A stretch of DNA of 64,000 nt from Streptomyces filipinensis (GTDB lineage: Bacteria; Actinomycetota; Actinomycetes; Streptomycetales; Streptomycetaceae). The position numbers and the translations under genes are program-made. This document shows positions 57,252-64,000 of this stretch, piece by piece. The notes under the pieces were generated by a model, which was not told the DNA's origin, made no database searches, and worked only from the letters and a program-made list of their open reading frames with translations. The stretch covers positions 620,001-684,000 of the forward strand of contig NZ_BMTD01000001.1 of the NCBI RefSeq assembly GCF_014649495.1, given 5' to 3'. Positions within the stretch are counted from its first letter, which is position 1. Each line of letters begins with the position of its first letter.

Positions 57252-58691
57252 TCACAGGCCAAACGCCCCCGGATGGGTCTGTTCCCGTACGGCCGTGAAC
57301 TGCTGCCGCACCGCCTGCCCCACGGCCAGCTCGTCGCCCGGCTCCAGCACCTGCGCCGCCGCACCCTGCCAGGCCGGCGGGGTGCGCGGGTCGAGTGTGC
57401 CCTGGGACACACCGAGCGCCCAGGCCGCCTGCCGGGCCGCGCCGATCGCCGCGTAGTCCGCGGGCTGCGGTACGACGACCTGCGCGCCGAACAGCGAGGG
57501 CGCCGAGGCCTGCACGCCGGGCAGTTCGGCGGCCGGGCCGAGCAGGAAGACCCGCCGCACCTCCACGCCCCGCCCGCGCAGCACGTCCAGCGCGTCGGCG
57601 AGCCCGCACAGCATGCCCTCGAACGCGGCCCGCGCCAGATGCTCCGGCTTCATGGACTCCCGCCGCAGCCCGGCGATCGTCCCCGCGGTGTGCGGCAGGT
57701 TCGGCGTCCGCTCACCCTCCAGATAGGGCAGCAGGACGAGTCCGTGCGCACCCGGCGTGGACTTCGTCGCCAGCTCGGACAGGCTCTCCAGGTCCGGCAG
57801 CCCGAGGAGTTCGGCGGTGCCGCGCAGGGTGCGTACGGCGTTCAGCGTGGTCACGACCGGCAGATGCATGCCGGTGGCGTCGGCGAGCGAGGTGATCATC
57901 CCGGACTGGTCGGCGAGCGCCTCCGGGTGCACGGCCATCACCGAGCCCGAGGCGCCGAGGGAGACCACCGCGTCGCCCAGCCCGATGCCGAGCCCGAACG
58001 CGGCGGCCATGGTCTCCCCGGTGCCGGCGGAGATCAGCAGGCCCTCCGGGGTCGTACCGGCCGCGTCCGACGGGCCGATCACCTCCGGCAGCATCGCCTG
58101 ATGGCCGAGCGCCAGCTCGACCAGGTCGGGCCGGTAGCCGCCGGTGGCGGCCGACCAGTACCCGGTACCGGACGCCCCGCCGCGATCCGTGGTCCTGCGC
58201 ACGGGCCGTCCGAGCAGTTGCCAGACCAGCCAGTCGTGCGCCTGGAGGAGTACGGCCGTGCGGCGGGCGTTCTCGGGTTCGTTCTTCGCGAGCCAGCGCA
58301 GCTTGGTGACCGGCTGGGCGGCCTGCGGGACACAGCCGACCGCCTGTGCCCAGGCCTCCCGGCCGCCGAGCGCGTCGACGAGGTCCGCCGCCGCGACCTG
58401 GGCCCGCTTGTCGCCGCCGACCAGCGCCGGGCGCACGGTGTTGCCCTGGGCGTCCAGCGGGATCACGGCGTTCTGCTGCGCCGACACACCGATGGCCTGC
58501 ACGCCTTCGAGCAGGCCGCCGCCGGCGGCCTCGCCCAGGGAGAGCAGCCAGGCCTGCGGGTCCACGTCGCTCGGGCGACCCTCCACCGGGTGCGGGGCGT
58601 ATCCCTGCCGCAGTACGGCACCGGTGTCCGCGTCGCAGACCACGATGCGAGTGAAATCAGGCGAGCTGTCCAAGCCGGCGACTATCCCCAT
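57252..58691 (-). CDS. xylB: FGGY-family carbohydrate kinase, xylulokinase-like
   Basis: A 479-residue cytoplasmic kinase, probably phosphorylating D-xylulose. The N-terminal ATPase-fold half has MGIVAGLDSSPDFTRIVVCD, SAQQNAVIPLD and HDWLVWQLLG. The C-terminal half has GASGSVMAV, LLPYLEGERTPNLP and FEGMLCGLADALDVL. GLDSSPDFTR replaces the more usual SSTQSTK, and VDPQAWL lies early as in xylulokinases. No xylose isomerase or xylose transporter gene lies nearby, so the sugar is inferred from family only. It is downstream of the YtxH-like gene on the same strand. Confidence 0.85.
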   Translation of the reverse strand: MGIVAGLDSSPDFTRIVVCDADTGAVLRQGYAPHPVEGRPSDVDPQAWLLSLGEAAGGGLLEGVQAIGVSAQQNAVIPLDAQGNTVRPALVGGDKRAQVAAADLVDALGGREAWAQAVGCVPQAAQPVTKLRWLAKNEPENARRTAVLLQAHDWLVWQLLGRPVRRTTDRGGASGTGYWSAATGGYRPDLVELALGHQAMLPEVIGPSDAAGTTPEGLLISAGTGETMAAAFGLGIGLGDAVVSLGASGSVMAVHPEALADQSGMITSLADATGMHLPVVTTLNAVRTLRGTAELLGLPDLESLSELATKSTPGAHGLVLLPYLEGERTPNLPHTAGTIAGLRRESMKPEHLARAAFEGMLCGLADALDVLRGRGVEVRRVFLLGPAAELPGVQASAPSLFGAQVVVPQPADYAAIGAARQAAWALGVSQGTLDPRTPPAWQGAAAQVLEPGDELAVGQAVRQQFTAVREQTHPGAFGL

Positions 58692-58790
58692 GCGGAGAAT
58701 TTTGCAGCATTCCTGAGGATGCGGTGGCCGGGGGCGCGACAGTGCCCGCGTCCCTCGGCCGGACAGCTCGTCCGGCGCGGGGAGGTTCCC

Positions 58791-59096
58791 CTACGTGTTG
58801 CTCGTGCCCCAGTCGTCCTCGGGGGTCCCGTCCAGGCTCCGCTCCCTCAGGGAACGCACCCGCTGGGCCACCGTTTCGGGGACCCGGTCGCCGACCTTGT
58901 GGCTGACCGTGTGGAAGGCCTTGCCGGCGTACTGGCGGCCCTGCTGGGCGGCGGTCTCGGCCGTGTTGCGCACGGCGGGGTTCTGCGCGATCCGCTGAGC
59001 GGACTTCTTCAGCTGCTCGTAGCGCTCGCGTCCGGCCCTCGTGCCGAGTACGTAACCGAGGGCCAGTCCGGCGACGAACGTGAGCCGGTAGCGCAT
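58791..59096 (-). CDS. YtxH-like small membrane protein
   Basis: A 101-residue protein. The N-terminal helix RLTFVAGLALGYVLGTRAG has the Gly-zipper and TRAG end seen in YtxH-type proteins. A long charged amphipathic helix follows (ERYEQLKKSAQRIAQNPAVR) and a hydrophilic tail. It is probably a single-pass membrane protein with a cytoplasmic helical domain; YtxH proteins are linked to general stress in Bacillus. The ATG at 59096 follows GGAAAGGG; the upstream frame extension is poor. It lies next to the tRNA genes. Confidence 0.75.
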   Translation of the reverse strand: MRYRLTFVAGLALGYVLGTRAGRERYEQLKKSAQRIAQNPAVRNTAETAAQQGRQYAGKAFHTVSHKVGDRVPETVAQRVRSLRERSLDGTPEDDWGTSNT

Positions 59097-59256
59097 GGCT
59101 GCCACCCTTTCCTTGCCTGGGTCTGCTGGTGCGACGTGGGGCGCCGGGGGAACCGATTGGCGGAGCACCCCCCTGCTTGCGCTAATGTATGTGTCGCAGC
59201 GAGCGCCCGCCCCCTGGCGAATACCCAGGGAGGTACGTTCGATGCAATCGAGGCGA

Positions 59257-59329
59257 TCCTCCGTAGCTCAATTGGCAGAGCAGCCGGCTGTTAACCGGCA
59301 GGTTACTGGTTCGAGTCCAGTCGGGGGAG
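59257..59329 (+). tRNA. tRNA-Asn (GTT), copy 1
   Basis: A 73-nt cloverleaf: acceptor TCCTCCG/CGGGGGA, D-arm AGCTCAATTGGCAGAGC, anticodon loop CTGTTAA with anticodon GTT, T-arm ACTGG TTCGAGT CCAGT. CCA is not encoded. Confidence 0.97.
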
Positions 59330-59335
59330 CTTCGG

Positions 59336-59408
59336 TCCTCCGTAGCTCAATTGGCAGAGCAGCCGGCTGTTAACCGGCAGGTTACTGGTTCGAGTCCAGT
59401 CGGGGGAG
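59336..59408 (+). tRNA. tRNA-Asn (GTT), copy 2
   Basis: Identical in all 73 positions to the copy at 59257, separated by only 6 bp. A terminator follows, so both are probably cut from one precursor. Confidence 0.97.
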
Positions 59409-59418
59409 CGCGTGAACG

Positions 59419-59441
59419 AGGGCCCCTTGGGGGTCCTTTTT
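59419..59441 (+). terminator. Rho-independent terminator of the tRNA-Asn pair
   Basis: AGGGCCCC and GGGGTCCT form an 8-bp stem (one G-T pair) around TTG, followed by TTTT. A true T-run is unusual in this window. Confidence 0.9.
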
Positions 59442-59583
59442 CATGTCCGCGGGAACCGCCGCGCCTGCGCCGATGTCCTCAGGGTCATGAGCAGCGCAGA
59501 AGCCGACCATCCGAAGCAGGAGATCGTATGAGCGGCTATGCTGCGGCAGACGGCGCGCACACTTGTACGCGACACGCCGCTAT

Positions 59584-59657
59584 GGGGCGGTAGCTCAGCC
59601 GGTTAGAGCAGCGGACTCATAATCCGTCGGCCGTGGGTTCGAGTCCCACCCGCCCCA
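59584..59657 (+). tRNA. tRNA with CAT anticodon (elongator Met or Ile2)
   Basis: A 74-nt cloverleaf: acceptor GGGGCGG/CCGCCCC, anticodon loop CTCATAA, T-arm GTGGG TTCGAGT CCCAC. CCA is encoded at 59658-59660. A CAT anticodon can mean elongator tRNA-Met or, after lysidine modification, tRNA-Ile2; the sequence alone does not decide for me. Confidence 0.95.
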
Positions 59658-59660
59658 CCA

Positions 59661-60306
59661 GGCGCCACAGGTGCAGAAACGATGTGACCTGGCCGGACCC
59701 CGAAACGGGGCGCCGGGTGTCCCTCTCGTGGACGGCCCTCCCACGCACTGTCCCGACCTCGTTACACTGCGGCACGTTCGCATCTGGACGCAGGCGGTGG
59801 AACGGGGGCGCCGTTCGAGGGGGAGGGACGTGCGACGACATGCCGGGCCGCCGCCGATCCTTCACACAGTTCTGGCAGGAGACCGTCGAACACCGTACCG
59901 GTCTGCCGATAGGCTCGGACCGGATCGAAGCCGGCCGGCGGGCGTCGCGGACGTGGCGCAGGGCGACATGACCGCGTACCCGGAGGACACCCTGCCCGCC
60001 GCACCCGCCGCCTTACCCGGGATGCCTCCTGTGAGGGCGTGTCCGTCGTCCCGCCGTATCCCGCTCTTCCCCTCGGCCGTGCCCGTCCCTCGTGGCAGGA
60101 CCGGCGGTGCGCGGGATCGCCTGCGCGTGCATTCCCGGCTTTTGGTCTGTCATGTCCGCATCCAGATGGATGTCCTCCGGGTGAGCGGCGGCCGACGAAG
60201 TCCGCTGCGCCGACGGCGGTGCCGTCCCGCCTGGCGGGGACCGCCACCGCCGTCGGCTCCCCATCCACTGACCGGTTCGCGGCTCGGACACTCTGCAGAG
60301 GACTTG
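59661..60306. other. 646-bp gap before the conservon, no supported gene
   Basis: Frames are open through most of this stretch but the translations are Arg/Pro-rich and unlike real proteins. One frame from 59843 gives MPGRRRSFTQFWQETVEHRT, the best small-ORF candidate, without a clear ribosome-binding site. A short CCCCG AAA CGGGG hairpin lies near 59699. The conservon promoter must be here, but I see no convincing -35/-10 pair. Confidence 0.4.
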
Positions 60307-61689
60307 ATGACCGATCTGATACTGGCCGTCGGTGCCGTGGTGGCGGTGGCGGCCGCAGGGACCGCTGGGCACTTCCACCGCTCCTACCGACGCGAGCGAG
60401 GCAGGGCCGACCAGCTCCAGGGCCATGCCGAACAGCTCACCCGGCAACTGCGCGCCGCGGAGCACGCCATGGGCCAGCTGGCCTCCGACGTGCTGCCCGC
60501 GATCGCCGCCGCCGGCCCCGGCGGGCCTCGCGGGACCGACCTCCCGCTGCCCCCGCCGCTGATGCACACGCCCCTGGCCGGGCGGCTCCGCGACGTCGCC
60601 GGACAGGCGGCCGCCGCCGTGGTGCGGGTGCGGGAGGACGCGCAGGCCGCGGCCGACCACCGGGTCGCCGAGATCCGGTCCGCGGCGGACCACGAGGTCG
60701 CCAGGGCCCGCCGGGAGTCGCGGGAGGCGACGCGTGCGGCCGTGCGCAGCTTCGCGTCCAACGTGGTGGCAAGGGCGTCCCGGCTGAGCCGGGAGATCAG
60801 CCAGGGGGTGCGCTCCCACCAGGACGACGAGGCGTACGCCACGCTGGTGCACATCGACCACACCGCGCAGCAGATGCTGCTCACCGCACAGGGCTACGCG
60901 GTACTGGCCGGCGACAAACTCTCCAGGCGCTGGCCGCAGACCTCCCTCAGCGATGTGATCCGCGCGTCGATGGGCCGCATCGAGGGCTACCAGCGGGTGG
61001 AGCACCACGAGTTGGACACCGTCGCGGTGCAGAGCCGCGCGGTCGAGGCGGTCGTCCACACCCTCGCGGTGCTGCTGGACAACGCCCTGCGCTACTCCCC
61101 GCCGACCGCGCGGGTGCACGTCTCGGTGGAGGAGGGCCACCACGCCTGCTTCCTGACCGTGGACGACGCCGGACTGCGGATGGACGACGAGCGGCTGATG
61201 TGGGCCAGCGACATCATGTCCGGCAAGGACCGCGACGACATCACCCAGCTCGGCGCCCATCCGCAGACGGGCCTGCGGGTCGCCTCGCTGCTCGCCGAGA
61301 ACTACGGCTTCCGGGTCGAGCTGAGCGCGCCGAACATCTACCAGGGCACCCGGGCCGTGCTGGTGCTGCCGAAGAACCTCCTGGTGTTCTCCACCGCCGG
61401 CCCGCCCGCCACCACCCCCGCGGCCGTCACCACCACCCCCGCGGCCGTCGCCACCAGCAGCCCCGCGGCAGTGCCGGCCCCCCGGAACCCCGCCGCCCCG
61501 GCGGCTGCCGCGACCACCGCGAGCGGACTGACCGTCCGTCAACGACCGGCCAGGACACACCCCGCGCCCGCGCCGGCGCCCGACACGCCGGCCGTACCGG
61601 GCCGGCCGAGCGTCGCCGCCGCCTGGGCGGCCGGCAGCCGCCGAGGGCGCCAGACCGACGAAGACACCGGACTTACCGAAGGACACTGA
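60307..61689 (+). CDS. cvnA: Conservon sensor-kinase-like ATPase
   Basis: A 460-residue membrane protein, first gene of a conservon (cvnABCD), the conserved actinobacterial set resembling a eukaryotic G-protein-coupled sensor. One N-terminal helix (LILAVGAVVAVAAAGTAGHF) precedes an Ala/Arg-rich coiled coil. The C-terminal histidine-kinase-type ATPase has the N box LLDNALRYSPP and FLTVDDAGLRMDDERL. The usual phospho-accepting H box is not evident. The last 90 residues are a Pro/Ala/Thr-rich tail. AGAGGA precedes the ATG. In such systems CvnA and CvnB are thought to control the GTPase CvnD at the membrane. Confidence 0.93.
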   Translation: MTDLILAVGAVVAVAAAGTAGHFHRSYRRERGRADQLQGHAEQLTRQLRAAEHAMGQLASDVLPAIAAAGPGGPRGTDLPLPPPLMHTPLAGRLRDVAGQAAAAVVRVREDAQAAADHRVAEIRSAADHEVARARRESREATRAAVRSFASNVVARASRLSREISQGVRSHQDDEAYATLVHIDHTAQQMLLTAQGYAVLAGDKLSRRWPQTSLSDVIRASMGRIEGYQRVEHHELDTVAVQSRAVEAVVHTLAVLLDNALRYSPPTARVHVSVEEGHHACFLTVDDAGLRMDDERLMWASDIMSGKDRDDITQLGAHPQTGLRVASLLAENYGFRVELSAPNIYQGTRAVLVLPKNLLVFSTAGPPATTPAAVTTTPAAVATSSPAAVPAPRNPAAPAAAATTASGLTVRQRPARTHPAPAPAPDTPAVPGRPSVAAAWAAGSRRGRQTDEDTGLTEGH

Positions 61690-61691
61690 CC

Positions 61692-62114
61692 ATGCGCGAC
61701 ACGCACAGCAACAGCCTGGGATGGCTGCTCGACCAGGAGCTCGGCTGCGTCGAGGGCGTCGAGTACGCGGTGCTGATGAGCGGCGACGGCCTGCTGCAGG
61801 CCCGCACGACGACGATCGGCCAGGAGGACGCGGAGAAGCTCGCCGCCGTGACCGCGTCGCTGCGCGCCGCCGGCAAGGCCTGGGACGAGCACGTCGGCGG
61901 CAAGGGGATGTGTCAGTTGCTCATCGAGTCACAGGGCCGCATCGGGCTGACGACCGCCGCGGCGCACAACACGATGCTGTCGGTGGTCACCACCGGCCCC
62001 TCGGCCGATGTGGGCCTGATCAGCCATCACATGGTGCGGCTGGCCGCACGGCTCGGCCACGAGATGGGCGTCTCGGACCGCGGCCCCGCCCTGGAAGGCG
62101 GCACCGCGACATGA
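61692..62114 (+). CDS. cvnB: Conservon roadblock/LC7 protein
   Basis: A 140-residue roadblock/LC7-fold protein, a likely partner or regulator of the conservon GTPase. It reads LGWLLDQELGCVEGVEYAVL, then SGDGLLQARTTTIGQEDAEK and LLIESQGRIGLTTAAAHNTM, all typical of the family. It starts 2 bp after the cvnA stop and overlaps cvnC by ATGA, so it is translated in step with both. Confidence 0.95.
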   Translation: MRDTHSNSLGWLLDQELGCVEGVEYAVLMSGDGLLQARTTTIGQEDAEKLAAVTASLRAAGKAWDEHVGGKGMCQLLIESQGRIGLTTAAAHNTMLSVVTTGPSADVGLISHHMVRLAARLGHEMGVSDRGPALEGGTAT

Positions 62115-62464
62115 CGGGTCCGCGGCACGACCCGGACATGATCAGGCCCTACGTCCGTACCGGCGGGCAGAACCGCCCCAGCCGGGACGTGCGCCTGGAG
62201 ACGGTCCTCATCGCCGCGTCCGGCCCCACCGAAAGACTGGGGCCGGACGCCCGCAGGGTGATGCGCCTGTTCGCCGGCGGACGGGGCGGTCTGGCCGTGG
62301 CCGACATCGCCGCCGCGTTGGAGCTGCCGCCCTCCACCGTGCGGATCCTCGTCTCGTCGTTGATGGACAGCGGCCATCTGACCAGCCCCGCCCCGGTCCA
62401 GGAGGGCCGGCCCGGACTCGACCTGCTGGAGGAGGTGCTGCGTGGACTCCGCGAACTGGTCTGA
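62111..62464 (+). CDS. cvnC: Conservon DUF742 protein
   Basis: A 117-residue DUF742 protein with a winged-helix-like fold. It has MIRPYVRTGGQNRPSRDVRL, a typical start, then LETVLIAA and LPPSTVRILVSSLMDSGHL, resembling a helix-turn-helix. It overlaps cvnB by 4 bp and cvnD by 23 bp. In conservons CvnC is thought to assist the complex at the membrane; DNA binding has not been shown to my knowledge. Confidence 0.94.
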   Translation: MTGPRHDPDMIRPYVRTGGQNRPSRDVRLETVLIAASGPTERLGPDARRVMRLFAGGRGGLAVADIAAALELPPSTVRILVSSLMDSGHLTSPAPVQEGRPGLDLLEEVLRGLRELV

Positions 62465-63068
62465 CCAGCCCGCCGTTCACTATCTGGCCCCTGCCGTGAC
62501 CCGGTCGGCGAAGATCGTCGTGGCCGGGGCGTTCGGGGTCGGCAAGACGACCTTCGTCGGCAGCGTCTCCGAGGTGACACCGCTGCGCATGGAGGAGCCG
62601 ATCACCCAGGCGAGTGTCGGCGTGGACGACCTGCGCGGCACGCCGCACAAGACGACCACGACCGTCGCCATGGACTTCGGGCGCATCCATCTGCTCGACG
62701 ACCGGCTGGTCCTGTACCTGTTCGGCACCCCGGGCCAGACCCGTTTCCGCCCCCTGTGGGAGGGCCTGACCGAAGGAGCGCTGGGCGCCCTGGTGCTGGC
62801 CGACGCCCGCGACCTGGAGGGCTCCCACGAGGTGCTGAGCCTGCTGGAGGAGCAGCAGACGCCGTACGCCGTCGCCATCAACGTCTTTCCCGACGCGCCC
62901 CGCTACCCCCTGCACGAGGTCCGCCAGGCACTCGCGCTGGATCCCGACACCCCGCTGGCCGAGTGCGACGCCCGGGACCGCCGGTCCTGCGTGTACGCGC
63001 TCATCACCCTCATCGAGCACCTGACCGCCCGTCACGCCCCCGCCCCCCTTGTGGAGCCTCGCCCATGA
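62442..63068 (+). CDS. cvnD: Conservon small GTPase
   Basis: A 208-residue Ras-like/MglA-like ATP/GTP-binding protein. The P-loop is GAFGVGKTTFVG, the switch region has TTTTVAMDFGRI, and the G3-like motif is FGTPGQTRF. The guanine-specificity motif NKxD is not conserved; the position reads VAINVFPD, as in other conservon GTPases. It starts at a GTG inside cvnC. It is the presumed output switch of the complex. The P450 gene begins inside its stop codon. Confidence 0.94.
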   Translation: MDSANWSDQPAVHYLAPAVTRSAKIVVAGAFGVGKTTFVGSVSEVTPLRMEEPITQASVGVDDLRGTPHKTTTTVAMDFGRIHLLDDRLVLYLFGTPGQTRFRPLWEGLTEGALGALVLADARDLEGSHEVLSLLEEQQTPYAVAINVFPDAPRYPLHEVRQALALDPDTPLAECDARDRRSCVYALITLIEHLTARHAPAPLVEPRP

Positions 63069-64000
63069 CCCCCCTCGACCCCGCGGCGACCCCGCCGGCG
63101 CCGGTCGCCCTCTACGACGCCGAGTTCGCCGCCGACCCCCACGCCGCCTACGCGCGCATGCGCCGCGTCTTCGGACCGCTGGTCCCCGTGGAGCTGGCCC
63201 CCGGCATCCCCGCCACCCTGGTCATCGGCTTCCACCAGGCCCGGCGCATCCTCAACGACCCGCTGCACTTCCCCGCCGACCCGCGGATCTGGCAGCAGGG
63301 CGTCCCCGAGACCTGCCCGGTCCTGCCGATGATGGAGTGGCGCCCCAACGCGCTGCGCTCGTCCGGACCCGAGCACGCCCGCTACCGGGCCGCGAACACC
63401 GCGAGCCTGCAGGCGGTCGACCAGCACGAGCTGCGGGCGCTGGTGGAGAAGGTCGCCGCCGGCGCCCTCGACGGCTTCCGCGCCCACGGCCACGCCGACC
63501 TGCTCACCCAGTACTCGTGGCCCATCGCCTTCCAGGTGCTGAGCGCGCTGCTGGGCTGCCCCGACGAGATCGGCCGGCGCATCGCCGAGGGCATGGCCAA
63601 GATCTTCGAGGCGGAGGCCGAGACCGCCGCGCAGGGCAACGAGATGCTCGGCCAGGCGCTCGCGGAGCTCGTCGCCCTGCGGCGGCAGTACCCCGGCGAC
63701 GACGTCACCTCCCGGCTGCTGGCCCACTCCGCCCGCCTGGACGACATGGAGATGCTCCATCAGCTCGTCACGCTCTACGGCGCGGGCATCGAGCCGCTGA
63801 CCCACCTGATCAGCAACACCGTGCTCAAGATCCTCACCGACGAGCACTTCTCCGCCGGCCTGCACGCCGGCCAGCCCGTGCGCGACGCCCTCGACACGGT
63901 CCTGTACACCGACCCGCCGATGGCCAACTACTGCATCAGCTACCCGCCGTACCCCATCGACGTCGAGGGGGTGCTGCTGCCCGCCCATCAGCCCGTCCTC
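63065..64000 (+). CDS. Conservon-associated cytochrome P450, partial (CYP157-like)
   Basis: The first 312 residues of a P450 that continues past the window. It starts MTPLDPAATPPAPVALYDAE, with HARYRAANTASLQ in the C-helix region. The I-helix reads GAGIEPLTH (239-247), where the conserved Thr after AGxE is Pro244. The K-helix, normally holding EXXR, reads ALDTVLYTDPP, with Thr278 and Tyr281 at the Glu and Arg positions. Conservon P450s of the CYP157 family are known to lack EXXR, so this fits. The heme Cys lies outside the window. It overlaps cvnD by ATGA. Confidence 0.9.
   Translation, partial: MTPLDPAATPPAPVALYDAEFAADPHAAYARMRRVFGPLVPVELAPGIPATLVIGFHQARRILNDPLHFPADPRIWQQGVPETCPVLPMMEWRPNALRSSGPEHARYRAANTASLQAVDQHELRALVEKVAAGALDGFRAHGHADLLTQYSWPIAFQVLSALLGCPDEIGRRIAEGMAKIFEAEAETAAQGNEMLGQALAELVALRRQYPGDDVTSRLLAHSARLDDMEMLHQLVTLYGAGIEPLTHLISNTVLKILTDEHFSAGLHAGQPVRDALDTVLYTDPPMANYCISYPPYPIDVEGVLLPAHQPVL

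Noticed and set aside
59633..59971. 112-codon ORF starting inside the CAT-anticodon tRNA
   Set aside because: The start overlaps a tRNA gene and most of the translation is Arg-rich; only its last 40 residues look even slightly protein-like.

Overview
The window looks like chromosomal DNA of a Streptomyces (or a very close relative). Most genes have very high G+C with near-saturated G/C third codon positions. The gene set fits: a conservon (cvnABCD plus P450), an Hrd-type sigma factor beside dnaG, assimilatory nasA and nirBD with GlnR-like sites, a class-F-type sortase, ROK, XRE/MmyB and TetR regulators, and leaderless start sites. Two genes carry the rare TTA codon that in Streptomyces depends on the bldA tRNA.

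Layout. 1-600 is a degenerate Gly-rich triplet repeat cut by the window edge. 613-7301 holds three MFS exporters and two paralogous MmyB-type regulators; two of the exporters form duplicated divergent transporter/regulator cassettes. 7382-18411 is core metabolism: dusB, an LTA-synthase-like sulfatase, two linked glycoside hydrolases divergent from a ROK regulator, and ppdK. 18540-24524 looks like inserted DNA of visibly lower G+C: a lipoprotein-like ORF, several tiny ORFs, and a secreted protein followed by an ABC ATPase and FtsX-like permease. 24576-32631 carries a TetR/MFS/cupin unit with a leaderless TTA-containing transporter, a 25-bp tandem repeat, a DUF4232 protein, a sugar ABC importer, and an SDR/TetR pair with twin operators.

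32676-47314 is the nitrogen-assimilation stretch: nirD-nirB-FAD reductase, nasA and a CbiX-type chelatase (siroheme supply), each preceded by an 11-bp-periodic GlnR-like site. Between them lie a sortase with a surface-protein-like neighbour, a secreted M4 protease, a gamma-glutamylcyclotransferase-like protein, an arylamine N-acetyltransferase and two membrane proteins. 47395-53404 is housekeeping (dGTPase-like, a ferredoxin-reductase-like protein, dnaG, hrdA-like sigma factor). 53438-59096 holds a heterodimeric ABC exporter, a xylulokinase and a YtxH-like protein. 59257-59657 has two identical tRNA-Asn genes and one CAT-anticodon tRNA. 60307-64000 is a conservon whose terminal P450 runs off the window and lacks the EXXR motif.

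The strongest leads are the leaderless, TTA-containing MFS gene with an operator over its start; the twin operators of the TetR/SDR pair; a previously unremarked GlnR-like site at the chelatase gene; the EXXR-less conservon P450; a 43-residue ORF with a strong ribosome-binding site and its own terminator; and the paired palindromes upstream of ppdK. I did not identify a wholly new defence or mobile system.
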